In this document: piece by piece, positions 16,273 to 23,725 of the stretch
Layout of the letters: every line of letters starts with the position of its first letter
Numbering within the stretch: position 1 is the first letter of the stretch
Origin: a virus
Length of the DNA: 27,475 nucleotides
Direction: 5' to 3' (one strand)
IMG/VR virus record: IMGVR_UViG_3300037246_001125
Location: 1-27,475 of that record
Translations under genes and position numbers: made by a program
Notes under the pieces: generated by a model
Seen by the model: only the letters and a program-made list of their open reading frames with translations
Database searches by the model: none
What the model was told of the DNA's origin: nothing

Positions 16273-16659
16273 CTATCCTTTCCGTTTTCTAGCGGCCGTG
16301 AATCGCTTGATCGCGTCGATTTGTTCTTGTTGCGATCGCCGGCGGAGCTCGGCGTCGGGCTCCGCCTGGTCGTCGGGCTTGGGGTCGAGGACGGTTTCGC
16401 CTGGTTTAGCGTCGTCGTGGATCACGAAATCGATCGGCTCCGCCGGTTTCTGACCTTTCCCGAGGCCGAGATTCGCGACGAGGCTCGCGAGGATCCCGGT
16501 TTGGAAATCCGTTCGGAGGTCGCCGAAAGGCTCGTTCGAGTAATACGCTTGCCATTCCGTAAACTCCGAGGACGAAATCCTCGATTGGAGCTCGCGGACG
16601 GGGATCCCGAGGGCCAGGGCGAGAAGGAACCAAAATCGCCGCTCCGGGCGGCGTTTTAG
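16273..16659 (-). CDS. tail assembly chaperone, frameshifted C-terminal part (gpT-like)
   Basis: This frame has no start of its own. It continues in the -1 frame from the first chaperone at GGGAAAC. It encodes 128 residues starting LKRRPERRFWFLLALALGIP, followed by VRELQSRISSSEFTEWQAYY, SNEPFGDLRTDF and a hydrophilic tail ending ARKRKG. The WQAYYSNEPFG phrase is characteristic of the second tail chaperone of many siphoviruses. The longer fusion would be 267 residues. The TAG at 16273-16275 lies just before the tape-measure ATG. Such G/GT pairs bind the tape measure and deliver tail-tube subunits, then leave the finished tail. Confidence 0.9.
   Translation of the reverse strand, partial: LKRRPERRFWFLLALALGIPVRELQSRISSSEFTEWQAYYSNEPFGDLRTDFQTGILASLVANLGLGKGQKPAEPIDFVIHDDAKPGETVLDPKPDDQAEPDAELRRRSQQEQIDAIKRFTAARKRKG
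16637..16653 (-). promoter_or_regulatory. frameshift-stimulating hairpin
   Basis: On the sense strand CGCCGC pairs with GCGGCG around a CCGGA loop, giving a six-GC-pair stem. It begins five bases after the slippery heptamer, within the usual 5-9 base range for -1 stimulators. AAAA before and ATTTT after could extend the helix, and would also resemble a weak terminator. Confidence 0.8.
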
Positions 16660-17075
16660 TTTCCCGCAAGCTCTCCCAAGTCCTCCTCGGTGATTTTCGA
16701 CAGTCGGGCCGCGACATCGAAAACGCGGTTCAAGGCTACGGCGGAAAGGTTCCCGAGTTTAACGACGTCGGCCTCGGTGAATACGCGAGCTCCGGAGGCG
16801 TCAATAACGGCGAGCGATACGAGGCGGGCTCGGGCGTTGTCCATTACGAGATCGGTTTTCCCGCCTTTTTGCATTCTCACGAGTGCGGCTTCGTATTTGT
16901 CGCGTTCGGCGCCGGTGAGTTCGCGGACGCGGACCGTCCCTCCCCATTCGGCGACGTTGACGAGCTCGGCGACAAGGGATTGTCTTGCGAGAATCATCTC
17001 GCGGGTTAGGAGTTTCGCCGATTCGGTGGGGCGATCCTCATTTTTCGGGGCTTCTGGTTTGGTGTTTTCGTCCAT
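16656..17075 (-). CDS. tail assembly chaperone, N-terminal product (gpG-like)
   Basis: The 139-aa protein begins MDENTKPEAPKNEDRP, after AAAGGA at a slightly long spacing. The core (EMILARQSLVAELVNVAEWG, then VRVRELTGAERDKYEAALV) is the pattern of the first tail assembly chaperone. It ends ELAGN with TAA directly after the slippery codons. Unshifted translation gives this short form. A fraction of ribosomes should shift -1 and make the long form. Position between the gp10-like gene and the tape measure agrees with the family. Confidence 0.9.
   Translation of the reverse strand: MDENTKPEAPKNEDRPTESAKLLTREMILARQSLVAELVNVAEWGGTVRVRELTGAERDKYEAALVRMQKGGKTDLVMDNARARLVSLAVIDASGARVFTEADVVKLGNLSAVALNRVFDVAARLSKITEEDLGELAGN
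16659..16665 (-). promoter_or_regulatory. -1 programmed frameshift slippery site
   Basis: The sense sequence G GGA AAC, in frame as GCG GGA AAC TAA, fits the X XXY YYZ rule and is close to the lambda G/T heptamer GGGAAAG. After slippage the next codon is CTA, opening the gpT-like frame. The zero-frame stop follows immediately. Confidence 0.9.
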
Positions 17076-17151
17076 TCGACGGGTATCCTTTCGTCGCGAT
17101 TCGTGGTTAATAATTGAGAATCGGGGCGCGGATCGCCGGCGCGGTTCTTGT

Positions 17152-17628
17152 TTATCGCGTGTTCTTGCGAATCTCTTCGCGGAGGGTTTGTTTCGCGTTT
17201 GCGACGGCCTCGTCCTTTTTCGAGTCGAACGCCGGCCGGAGGAATGGTTTTGGTTTGGCGCCTGGATGTTTGAAGGCGCGTTTTTTTGTCTCGTGTTTTA
17301 GCTTCCGGGTCTGATAGTGCGGTTTGGTCCCGAGCTCGACGAGGTGGGCGTATGGGAGTCGGGATTCGACTCTCCCCGAAATCGACCACCTTCCAATTTT
17401 GACATAGGTCCGGATTGACCGTTTGAGGTCGCCTTTCCTGACGGGGCAGCGGACTTTCGCGTCGGCGCGGATCGGGGCCGCGGCTCGGCGAATAACCTTC
17501 GTCGCGACTTGTTTTTTCGCGATCCGTTCGAGGCGAACGAGGGCGGCGAGGAGCTCGCGGTCGTCGACTCCGACCCACAATCCGGAGGCGCCGGAGGGGG
17601 GTTTAACGGGGTATCGCGTCCCTCCCAT
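17152..17628 (-). CDS. HK97-gp10-like tail completion protein (158 aa)
   Basis: The N-terminal WVGVDDRELLAALVRLERIA, the APIRADAKVRCPVRKGDLKR segment, YAHLVELGTKPH in the middle and PKPFLRPAFD near the end are the hallmarks of the HK97 gp10-like family. These proteins act at the head-tail joint or in tail completion. The protein is highly basic. The ATG lies three bases after the tail-tube stop, so it is probably coupled. In most phages this gene precedes the tail tube; here it follows it. Confidence 0.9.
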   Translation of the reverse strand: MGGTRYPVKPPSGASGLWVGVDDRELLAALVRLERIAKKQVATKVIRRAAAPIRADAKVRCPVRKGDLKRSIRTYVKIGRWSISGRVESRLPYAHLVELGTKPHYQTRKLKHETKKRAFKHPGAKPKPFLRPAFDSKKDEAVANAKQTLREEIRKNTR

Positions 17629-17631
17629 CGG

Positions 17632-18039
17632 CTACCAGGTAAGCTCACCGGAAATTTCGAGGGTGACCGCCATCACCGCGGCATCGCCGACGGGAAGGCG
17701 TTGGGTCCATTTCACGGTTGCGGCGAAATGCCCGATTGTGTTTTGGACGTCGGGGTAACGGAGCTGGAAATTCGTCGGGTCCGGCTCGGCGTCCTTGTCT
17801 CTGAGCTCGATGTGCATCGGCTCGCCGGCGTCAAAGAAAAACTCGGACGTCAACTCCCCGTCACCTTTGAGGGCGTTTAGGTGCTCCCTCGCGGTCGAGT
17901 CGTGGTTCGTAACGTCGACTTTTTCCGCCTGGGGCGGCGTAAATTCGACGTCCCCGAGTCCGGGGACTTTTGTGAATACCTCGGTCGGGGTCGCTCCGTC
18001 TCCCATAAACAATTCGGATCCGTGGGCAAGTTGGGCCAT
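17632..18039 (-). CDS. major tail tube protein (135 aa)
   Basis: The ATG (MAQLAHGSELFMGDG) follows AAGGAG. The phrases FTKVPGLGDVEFTPPQAEKV, DVTNHDSTAREHLNALKGDG and ELTSEFFFDAGEP are typical of siphovirus tube proteins, which form stacked hexameric rings. The C-terminal strand pair (AAVMAVTLEISGELTW) completes the core. No separate Ig-like decoration domain is present. It stands between a possible decoration protein and the gp10-like gene. Confidence 0.9.
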   Translation of the reverse strand: MAQLAHGSELFMGDGATPTEVFTKVPGLGDVEFTPPQAEKVDVTNHDSTAREHLNALKGDGELTSEFFFDAGEPMHIELRDKDAEPDPTNFQLRYPDVQNTIGHFAATVKWTQRLPVGDAAVMAVTLEISGELTW

Positions 18040-18080
18040 TTCAAGCTCCTTTTTCTGAGGTTTTTGGTTCGGTCCTGGTT

Positions 18081-18104
18081 TCTACCTGGGAGTTTCCCTC
18101 GATC
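18081..18104 (-). repeat. single-copy junction repeat
   Basis: This shares 24 bp exactly with the left part of the 57-bp cassettes, including the core at 18083-18096. On the sense strand it begins within the TGA stop of the 120-aa gene and lies upstream of the tail-tube ribosome-binding site. The hairpin and second core are absent. Confidence 0.92.
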
Positions 18105-18465
18105 AGATCCGGAGGACTCCGAGGAAAACGAGGGGGTCGGAAACGTCGATGTACAGTTTCCCGTCGGTCTGTCTCCATCCGGCCGTTGCGAACGGGCCGA
18201 AAATGGCGATCACTCCGGCGGCGACGGAATACGCCGTAATCGCTCCGGCTCGGCCGATTTCGTCCGGGGCCGCGGTAAAGGTTACGGTCTGAGCTCCGGA
18301 GTCTGTGTTTTCGACGACGACGATCTCGGCGCCTGTGCAATCGACTTCATTCCCGTCGACTTCGTCGCCGGCCTCGTTGTCGAGGTCGGCGGCGCCGGCG
18401 ATGACGGTCGTATGTTGTGCGACGAGCTCGCGGATCGAGGCGGACGTTATAGCGGTTCGTGCCAT
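18103..18465 (-). CDS. small beta-rich protein, possible capsid decoration or head fibre (120 aa)
   Basis: The ATG (MARTAITSASIRELV) opens a 120-residue protein. It has an Ala/Thr/Val-rich beta pattern (GAEIVVVENTDSGAQTVTFT, then GRAGAITAYSVAAGVIAIFG) and ends DPLVFLGVLRI. I recall similar short proteins starting MARTA(I/V)T between connector and tube genes of several phages, some annotated as decoration or head-fibre-like, mostly without proof. No membrane segment or enzyme motif is apparent. It is followed directly by a junction repeat. Confidence 0.78.
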   Translation of the reverse strand: MARTAITSASIRELVAQHTTVIAGAADLDNEAGDEVDGNEVDCTGAEIVVVENTDSGAQTVTFTAAPDEIGRAGAITAYSVAAGVIAIFGPFATAGWRQTDGKLYIDVSDPLVFLGVLRI

Positions 18466-18468
18466 TGG

Positions 18469-18822
18469 TTACTCCTTGTATTTTACGATTGTGTCGAGGG
18501 TGTGTTCCCATCCCTCGGCGTCGGGGGTAAATCCGAGATCGAGCTCGTTTTCGATCGTTACGAGCTCGAACGCGCCTCCCTGGTATCCGTTGACACGGGC
18601 GATAATCGCACGATGTAGCGCGAGTGCCTCGGGATGGGTTTCGGCGTGGCTTGCGAGTTGGAAACGGGCCTCGACGTCCCCGGTTGGGCCGTCGTGGTCT
18701 TTGGTTCGATTCGTCGAAACTCGTCGATAGACAATCGCCGGCCGGTCGGCCCTTTCGGGCAAGTACGCGGGGTACACCGGGGCGAGGTCCGCGAGGAGTG
18801 TAACGAATGCTTCCTCGATCAT
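18469..18822 (-). CDS. tail terminator / completion protein, DUF3168-like (117 aa)
   Basis: The ATG overlaps the adaptor stop as TAATG. MIEEAFVTLLADLAPVYPAY, then PAIVYRRVSTNRTKDHDG and FQLASHAETHPEALALHRAI, follow the DUF3168 pattern: short helix, strand with YxxVS, then a strand-helix pair. Family members cap the tail tube at the head side. Length and place, right after the head-tail adaptor, agree. Confidence 0.87.
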   Translation of the reverse strand: MIEEAFVTLLADLAPVYPAYLPERADRPAIVYRRVSTNRTKDHDGPTGDVEARFQLASHAETHPEALALHRAIIARVNGYQGGAFELVTIENELDLGFTPDAEGWEHTLDTIVKYKE

Positions 18823-19142
18823 TATCGAATCTCCGCGACGAGTAGTTCGAGTTCCTTCCGCCGGCCTTTGAGGTCGGGCGCGGCGAGAATGTTAAACGTC
18901 CGGCCGTCGAATTGGGCTCGCCATTCGGCGCGGACGTCCGATCGATATCGGATTCGGATTTTCGCGTTTAGCTCGGAATGGGCCTCCTGTGCGGCGAGGT
19001 ATTCCCGGCCGCGGATTTCGAGGAGCTCTCCCCATACGATCGCGACGGTCGTCCAGCTATCGACGCGGGATCCGTCGTCCGCCTGGGTCGGCGTGTTCTG
19101 TTGGAGGGCGATCCGGTGGCGGAGGCGTCCAATCCGAGTCAT
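18822..19142 (-). CDS. head-tail adaptor (head closure) protein (106 aa)
   Basis: The N-terminal MTRIGRLRHRIALQQNTPTQ, the W-x-x-V-x-x-(V/I)-W-x-x-(L/I) strand pair (SWTTVAIVWGELLEIRGREY) and the later KIRIRYRSDVRAEWRAQFDG and FNILAAPDLKGRRKELEL match the phage head-tail joining family (SPP1 gp16-like). The protein forms a ring under the connector. The ATG overlaps the upstream stop as ATGA. Confidence 0.92.
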   Translation of the reverse strand: MTRIGRLRHRIALQQNTPTQADDGSRVDSWTTVAIVWGELLEIRGREYLAAQEAHSELNAKIRIRYRSDVRAEWRAQFDGRTFNILAAPDLKGRRKELELLVAEIR

Positions 19143-19729
19143 TGGTAATTTCCCTCGGTCAAACGGTCGTTCGCGAGGAGTTGGTCGATTTGTTTCGTCC
19201 AGTTTACGTTGAGTCCGAGGACGATTGATTCGCGTTGTTCGTAAAGGTCGCCGAGGGCGAGTTTCATCGCGGAGCGAATATCCTCGGGGACGTCTGTCGG
19301 GGTGTCACCATATCCGGCTTTCCATTGGATTTCGACGGCGGCGAAGCGGGTTTCGGTCGCCGGCCATGAGCTCCCGACGGTGGGCCGGAGGCGGGCCGGT
19401 TTGGAGTGGGGGTCGAATTCGTAATCGGCGGCGTCGAGGGTCTGTTCGTTGCCGTCGACGTCGTAATATTTGACCGATACGAGCTCCGTCGCCGGCGAGT
19501 GGGGGAGGAGGAGGAGTCCGCCGTTTCCCGTTGGGAATTCGTCAAGCGTCCCGGCGAGGGTCCGAGTTATGAATGCGAGGCCGGATATTTTCTCGCAGTA
19601 AACGCGGGACGATCGGATTTTCCGGCCGATTTCGTCGTCCTCGTCGGATTGGTCAACTCGGAGGTGAATTTTCGCCTCGGCGAGTGGGATCGGCTCGACG
19701 CCGGGTTCGGTGATCGTTCGGACGTCCAT
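19139..19729 (-). CDS. head-tail connector, gp6-like (196 aa)
   Basis: The ATG (MDVRTITEPGVEPIPLAEAK) leads into the typical LAEAKIHLRVDQSDEDDEI phrase of gp6/gp8-like connectors. VYCEKISGLAFITRTLAG and the late VPEDIRSAMKLALGDLYEQR helix agree with that family. The mid part carries the usual inserted beta strands. Such proteins build a dodecameric ring beneath the portal. It is the first of three short adaptor genes with overlapping ends. Confidence 0.92.
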   Translation of the reverse strand: MDVRTITEPGVEPIPLAEAKIHLRVDQSDEDDEIGRKIRSSRVYCEKISGLAFITRTLAGTLDEFPTGNGGLLLLPHSPATELVSVKYYDVDGNEQTLDAADYEFDPHSKPARLRPTVGSSWPATETRFAAVEIQWKAGYGDTPTDVPEDIRSAMKLALGDLYEQRESIVLGLNVNWTKQIDQLLANDRLTEGNYQ

Positions 19730-19747
19730 CGCCTCCTCCGTTCTCGG

Positions 19748-20083
19748 TTACTTTTTCGCCTTCAGTTTCGGCGGAGCTCCGGCGACGCTGCCGGCGGCTT
19801 TCCGTTTCTTTGCGTCCGCCTTTTTCGCGTCGGCGGCGCGTTTCTTGTCCGCGGCCGAAATGATCTCGGCGGTTTTGACGAGTTCCTCCGTCCGGGCTTT
19901 TGCGACGGCGTCGGCGGCGTTTTTCCGTTCGACGGCGACGGCGAGCTCGGCCTCGGTCGGATTGCGGGCGTTCCCGCCGGCGATCATCCGTTTTGCCTCG
20001 GCCTCATTCGGCCAATCGACGACGGCGCCGGGGGGACATGAAACGTCCGTCCCGGCGATCGAGGTAAGGGTGAAAATTTTCAT
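19748..20083 (-). CDS. hypothetical Lys/Ala-rich protein (111 aa)
   Basis: The N-terminal 50 residues form a small compact segment (MKIFTLTSIAGTDVSCPPGA, then DWPNEAEAKRMIAGGNARNP). The rest is a long charged helix ending in a lysine-rich tail (KKADAKKRKAAGSVAG). Genes of this shape often stand between the major capsid and connector genes. Some have been called head-tail or DNA-binding, but I know no demonstrated function. The start ATG comes 21 bases after the hairpin of the capsid terminator's U-tract, so expression may depend on read-through. Confidence 0.78.
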   Translation of the reverse strand: MKIFTLTSIAGTDVSCPPGAVVDWPNEAEAKRMIAGGNARNPTEAELAVAVERKNAADAVAKARTEELVKTAEIISAADKKRAADAKKADAKKRKAAGSVAGAPPKLKAKK

Positions 20084-20104
20084 GGTCCCGCCTTTCGTTT
20101 CGAG

Positions 20105-20138
20105 AAAAGGCGCCGGCCGGAGCTCGCCGGCCGGCGCC
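20105..20138 (-). terminator. strong intrinsic terminator after the capsid gene
   Basis: Arms 20127-20138 and 20109-20120 form a perfect 12-bp stem (GGCGCCGGCCGG with its complement) around a six-base loop. TTTT then follows on the minus strand at 20108-20105. It lies 16 bases after the capsid stop. The stem is very strong and the U-tract short, so partial termination, raising capsid mRNA over downstream genes, is the likely effect. Confidence 0.85.
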
Positions 20139-20154
20139 GGGATTGTTCGAAGGC

Positions 20155-21411
20155 TTACGCCTGGATCGCGTGTTTTACCGGGTTCGTTCCGGCGTCGAGG
20201 AGGTCGCCGTCGGCGCGGGCGAATGCGAGGAATCCTACCTGGAGGAATTCCGCGTACCGCTCGACAAGGCGGATCATCGACATGTTGAGGGCGATCCGGG
20301 TCATGTACTTTTTCAGATCGCCGAAAATCACGGATTTGAGCCCGGTCGTCGGCGCGGGGACGGACTGGTTAATCGTAAACGGGTGTCCGTGGATCCGGTC
20401 AAAGGATCCGGTCGACATTCCCGCGGAAAACACGGGGCGAGAATCGCCGTCGACGAGTTTCCGGAGGAGTGCGAGGACGGCGTCCGAGAACATGTACCGG
20501 CCTTGGGCGCGATACGCCGGGTCGATCGAGTGTTCGAGGTCGATCAACTCTAGCTCGGTAATCGCGGCGGCGCCGGCGAGGGTTTTCCCGAGGGTTGAGG
20601 CCGTAACGATCCCTTTCGGGATCCCGGCGGTTCCGGCGCCGACGGTGAGGTCGGTATTCCAGATACGGCCGATCCGCTCGCCGAGTCTGCCGGAAAGAAA
20701 CTCATTCATGTCGAAATACGAGTCCTGCATCAACGTAATGGGGACTTTGACCATTTTCGAGGAGTACAACCAAGCGTTGAGCATCACTTGACCGAATGCG
20801 ACGTCGGCGTATCCGACTTCGGCGTTTTCCGCGACTCGCTCGCCGGCGTTGGAGGTGTCGTCCGAGGTCGGGATCGGGAGCGGGTTCCCGGTCGCGGTTC
20901 GGAGGATGGAAACGACGTTCGGGTCAATCATCCCGCCGGCATAGGCGAGGGCCGCGATTTCGAGGCGTGTTTGGAACCCTTCCGGGACGAGATAGCCTCC
21001 CTCGTCCCCGGTCCCGATTGACATCGTCGCTCGGATGCCGGGTTCCTCTTTTTCGACTTTCTGGATCCTCGCTTCGAGTCGGTTACCGGCCTCCTCGGAG
21101 AGGGCGCGAAAACCTCCGACACAAAAGGATGAGAAATCGGCCATTTCGATTTCCTCGTTAGCGACGTGTTCGTCGGTCGAAACATCGTCGCGGGCCGCGG
21201 CGAGCTCCTGGCGTTCTTCGAGTTCCGCCTCGGCGAGGAGGAGGCGCTCGATCCGATCGATCTCGTCTTTGATTTCGTCGGCCTTTACCATGAGCTCGTC
21301 GAATTGGGCGTTACGTCCTTCGAGCGAAATCTCGGTGTCGGCGAGGATCGCGTGGGCGTCGGCGATAAGTTGGGCGCGTTCCTGGCGTAGTTTGAGGGCC
21401 TTTTCTCGCAT
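20155..21411 (-). CDS. major capsid protein, HK97 fold (418 aa)
   Basis: The first about 105 residues are a charged coiled coil (ALKLRQERAQLIADAHAIL, then KADEIKDEIDRIERLLLAEA), equivalent to the HK97 delta/scaffold domain. The mature shell begins after a region like RATMSIGTGDEGGYLVPEGF (about residues 127-146), the usual family N-arm. The core follows (LEIAALAYAGGMIDPNVVSI, GERVAENAEVGYADVAFGQV, ALNMSMIRLVERYAEFLQVG). No separate scaffold gene is seen and the ClpP-like protease is just upstream, so cleavage of the N-terminal domain is expected. I cannot tell whether the HK97 cross-link is present. Confidence 0.95.
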   Translation of the reverse strand: MREKALKLRQERAQLIADAHAILADTEISLEGRNAQFDELMVKADEIKDEIDRIERLLLAEAELEERQELAAARDDVSTDEHVANEEIEMADFSSFCVGGFRALSEEAGNRLEARIQKVEKEEPGIRATMSIGTGDEGGYLVPEGFQTRLEIAALAYAGGMIDPNVVSILRTATGNPLPIPTSDDTSNAGERVAENAEVGYADVAFGQVMLNAWLYSSKMVKVPITLMQDSYFDMNEFLSGRLGERIGRIWNTDLTVGAGTAGIPKGIVTASTLGKTLAGAAAITELELIDLEHSIDPAYRAQGRYMFSDAVLALLRKLVDGDSRPVFSAGMSTGSFDRIHGHPFTINQSVPAPTTGLKSVIFGDLKKYMTRIALNMSMIRLVERYAEFLQVGFLAFARADGDLLDAGTNPVKHAIQA

Positions 21412-21444
21412 TGTTCGAAATCCTTTCTTGGTTTTCGTTTTGGG

Positions 21445-22197
21445 TTATTCGTCGAGCTCCTGTAAGGCGAGGCGCCGTTTCATAAGCTCGACGAGTTGGT
21501 CGTCGGCGTTCGAGGAGGATTCCTCGGCGCCGGCGGGCGTCCCGTTCTGGTCGCCGGCGGATGCTGGCGCGTTTCGGAATCCGGAAAGGTCGCGGCCGGC
21601 GGCGGCGCCTTCGTCCGGTGGGTCCGAGGTGATAAGGCGGGAGGCGAAACCGGACTCGACGGCCTCCTCCCCGGTGTACCACGTTTCGGACTCCATGAGA
21701 TCCCGAATCTCGTCGACCGTTTTGTCCATCCGGCCGGCGTAAATCTTCGCCATCGGTGCGGCGATCGTTTTGTCGAGGACATCGGCGAGTTGCCGGAGCT
21801 CGGCGGCGTTCCCGATCCCGACTCCCCATGGGTCGTGGATCATAACGACGGATGCCTCGTGTACCTCGACGACGTCGCCGGCGAGGGCGATAATCGAGGC
21901 GATCGAGGCGGCGAATCCGTCGACGATCGTCCGGACGGTCGCGGGGTGGTCGCGGAGGAGATTGTAAATCGCGAATCCGTCGAAAACGTCCCCTCCGGAC
22001 GAGTTGATCCGGAGGACGATTTCGTCGGCCTCGACTTTGTCGAGCTCGGCGGCGAAATCCTTCGCGGTTACTCCCCACCAACCGATCGAATCGTAAATCC
22101 GAATTTCGGCGGGGCCGTCACCTTTCGCGGCCGTGAATTCGTACCACGGGCGGGCGCCGGCGGCGGGTTTCGTCATTCGTGGGAATTGGGGGTACAT
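21445..22197 (-). CDS. head maturation protease, ClpP-like (S14) (250 aa)
   Basis: The ATG lies just after the 53-aa ORF, with AAGGAG in that ORF's last codons. The sequence IVLRINSSGGDVFDGFAIYN (about residues 60-79), DGFAASIASIIALAGD with nucleophile Ser98 by pattern, and VVMIHDPWG with His121 are the ClpP-family signature. The enzyme trims the capsid delta domain and other head proteins. Length matches the phage subfamily (about 220-280). The C-terminal 50 residues are low-complexity and acidic and may be removed on maturation. Confidence 0.93.
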   Translation of the reverse strand: MYPQFPRMTKPAAGARPWYEFTAAKGDGPAEIRIYDSIGWWGVTAKDFAAELDKVEADEIVLRINSSGGDVFDGFAIYNLLRDHPATVRTIVDGFAASIASIIALAGDVVEVHEASVVMIHDPWGVGIGNAAELRQLADVLDKTIAAPMAKIYAGRMDKTVDEIRDLMESETWYTGEEAVESGFASRLITSDPPDEGAAAGRDLSGFRNAPASAGDQNGTPAGAEESSSNADDQLVELMKRRLALQELDE

Positions 22198-22199
22198 GG

Positions 22200-22361
22200 T
22201 TACTCCTTTTCCGCCGGCGGCGGGGGTTTGGGTTTCGTCCTTCCGGGCTTCTTACCTGGGAGTTTCCCGGCCTTTTGATCGCGGAGGTATCGCCGGCGAG
22301 CTCGACGGCTATCGATCGCGTTTTTCGGTTTCTTGCCTGGGAGTTCTGTTTTCTCGGTCAT
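22200..22361 (-). CDS. 53-aa basic Lys/Arg/Pro-rich protein carrying two repeat copies
   Basis: An ATG overlapping the portal TGA (ATGA) opens a 53-codon frame to TAA at 22200-22202, two bases before the protease ATG. It begins MTEKTELPGKKPKNAIDSRR, passes ARRRYLRDQKA, then GKLPGKKPGRTKPKPPPP. The two LPGKK segments are encoded by the degenerate and exact junction-repeat cores. There is no membrane segment. Its tight fit between portal and protease favours translation. It may simply be the coding shell of inserted repeats. Confidence 0.6.
   Translation of the reverse strand: MTEKTELPGKKPKNAIDSRRARRRYLRDQKAGKLPGKKPGRTKPKPPPPAEKE
22253..22266 (-). repeat. junction-repeat core inside the 53-aa ORF
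   Basis: Exact GAAACTCCCAGGTA, read in frame as Gly-Lys-Leu-Pro-Gly with the flanking base. Flanks after the core (AGAAGCC) match the copy at 26617-26630. Confidence 0.92.
22334..22346 (-). repeat. degenerate junction-repeat core in the 53-aa ORF
   Basis: The sense strand reads GAACTCCCAGGCA, which lacks one A and has C for T near the end. It still encodes Glu-Leu-Pro-Gly-Lys. It lies 81 bp from the exact core and has the same orientation. Confidence 0.75.
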
Positions 22362-23722
22362 TCGTCGCCGTCCTTTCCATCGTCCGCCGGGTCGTCGGGC
22401 GGAGTCGCCGGCGCCGCGGGATTCGCGGGATCGGTCGCTCGGCGGTTTTTGGCCTCGTTTCGCTCGTCGACCGTGTCGAGGGGGAGGGACGCGGAATTTA
22501 GGAAAAGTCTGTCTCCGCCTTCCTTCGGTGGACGATCCTCGGTTCGGCGGGCCTCGTTCGGCGTCATCAAGGCATTGTTGACGGATTTCGTTAGGACTTC
22601 GGCGCGGGTTTTCGAATCGCCGCGGAGGAGGCCGTCGAGGTTGAATTTACAGAAGTACGGGGCTCGGAATAACTTCCGGTTAAATTCCTGTTCGATTGAG
22701 ACTAGCCACGGGCGGAGGACGTATTCGACAAACGCGATCGTTTGTTGTTCGATCCCGGATCCCCAGGAGGTTGCCTTTTCGGTTTCGCCCAACAAATGCA
22801 AGGGGACGCCGAAAATTCGCGCGATATCCGAAACCTGATAACGGCGGGTTTCGAGGGTTTGGGCGTCGTTGGGGTCGATTTGCATCGACTTCCACGTTTG
22901 GCCTTTGTCGAGGAAAACCGTTTTCCCGGCCTTTTCGACGCCTGAATACAGTTTTTCGAATGCCGTCCGGAGGTTTTTAAGTCCGGTTTCCGATAGGGCC
23001 TTGTCGACTTCGACGACGCCCGATCCGCGGGCGGACGCCTGGGTAAATCGTCCCTGGAATTCCTCCAAGGCGAGGGCGAGCCCGATCGATTGTTTCCCGA
23101 CGGCGGCGATTGGGGAAATCCCGCGGACGCCATCGAATCCGAATCCGGGGATGTGGATCATCGAATCCTGGGGGACGTAGAATCTTTCCCCTCCGATCGT
23201 CGGGTGATAATCGAGGCGGAAATTTCCGTTTGGTCCTCCCTTCCGTTCGACGTCGACGTCGAGGGCGGGGAGTTGGAGGAGGTCGAGGATCCGGCCGGCA
23301 TTGTTCCGGCCGATGACGGCGAACCCGTTCCCGTTCGTTAAGAGTCCGCCGACGATTATTTGCCGGAACGTGTAGGAGCTCGTTATCCGGTTCGGTTGGT
23401 CGTGGAGGATCCGTTGGAGGGGGTGTTGGGGCGCCGGCTCGCGGCCGGCGTCGGTTGCCTTGTATACACCAAACGGAAGGCTCGCGATCGTGTTCGCGAT
23501 GATTGAAATACACCGGAAAACGGTCGTCGCTCGGAGGGCGGTTAGCTCGTTCACTGGCGGGCCGGCGTAAGACGTTCCGCCGGTCATCCAGTCGACGAGC
23601 CATTCCGCCGGATTCGATAAACTCGTTTCGGGATTCTCTGGACTCCCGGCTCGGAAGGCTCGGCGCGTGAGCTCGATCGAGTCGGGAAAAACAGAGGATA
23701 TTGCGTCGGCGAAAATTCCCAT
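22358..23722 (-). CDS. portal protein, HK97 family (454 aa)
   Basis: The phrases ELTALRATTVFRCISIIANT, IASLPFGVYK, HPLQRILHDQPNRITSSYTF and the later RRYQVSDIARIFGVPLHLLG, then ATSWGSGIEQQTIAFVEYVL, are the HK97/lambda-type portal signature. The protein forms the dodecameric DNA channel and docks the terminase. Length is normal for the family. The last 40 residues are Pro/Asp-rich and disordered. The ATG follows the small membrane-protein stop by three bases. Confidence 0.95.
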   Translation of the reverse strand: MGIFADAISSVFPDSIELTRRAFRAGSPENPETSLSNPAEWLVDWMTGGTSYAGPPVNELTALRATTVFRCISIIANTIASLPFGVYKATDAGREPAPQHPLQRILHDQPNRITSSYTFRQIIVGGLLTNGNGFAVIGRNNAGRILDLLQLPALDVDVERKGGPNGNFRLDYHPTIGGERFYVPQDSMIHIPGFGFDGVRGISPIAAVGKQSIGLALALEEFQGRFTQASARGSGVVEVDKALSETGLKNLRTAFEKLYSGVEKAGKTVFLDKGQTWKSMQIDPNDAQTLETRRYQVSDIARIFGVPLHLLGETEKATSWGSGIEQQTIAFVEYVLRPWLVSIEQEFNRKLFRAPYFCKFNLDGLLRGDSKTRAEVLTKSVNNALMTPNEARRTEDRPPKEGGDRLFLNSASLPLDTVDERNEAKNRRATDPANPAAPATPPDDPADDGKDGDE

Positions 23723-23725
23723 TGG

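Noticed and set aside
16406-16717. 103-codon frame beginning upstream of the chaperone end
   Set aside because: It is the third frame, Arg/Pro-rich; the -1 frame carries the conserved gpT-like sequence.
20231-20250. Another junction-repeat copy (TACCTGGAGGAATTCC)
   Set aside because: Only the first seven bases of the core match, within conserved capsid coding sequence.
21496-22278. 260-codon plus-strand open frame
   Set aside because: Antisense to the ClpP-like protease, whose catalytic motifs are clear; no ribosome-binding site or recognisable domain.
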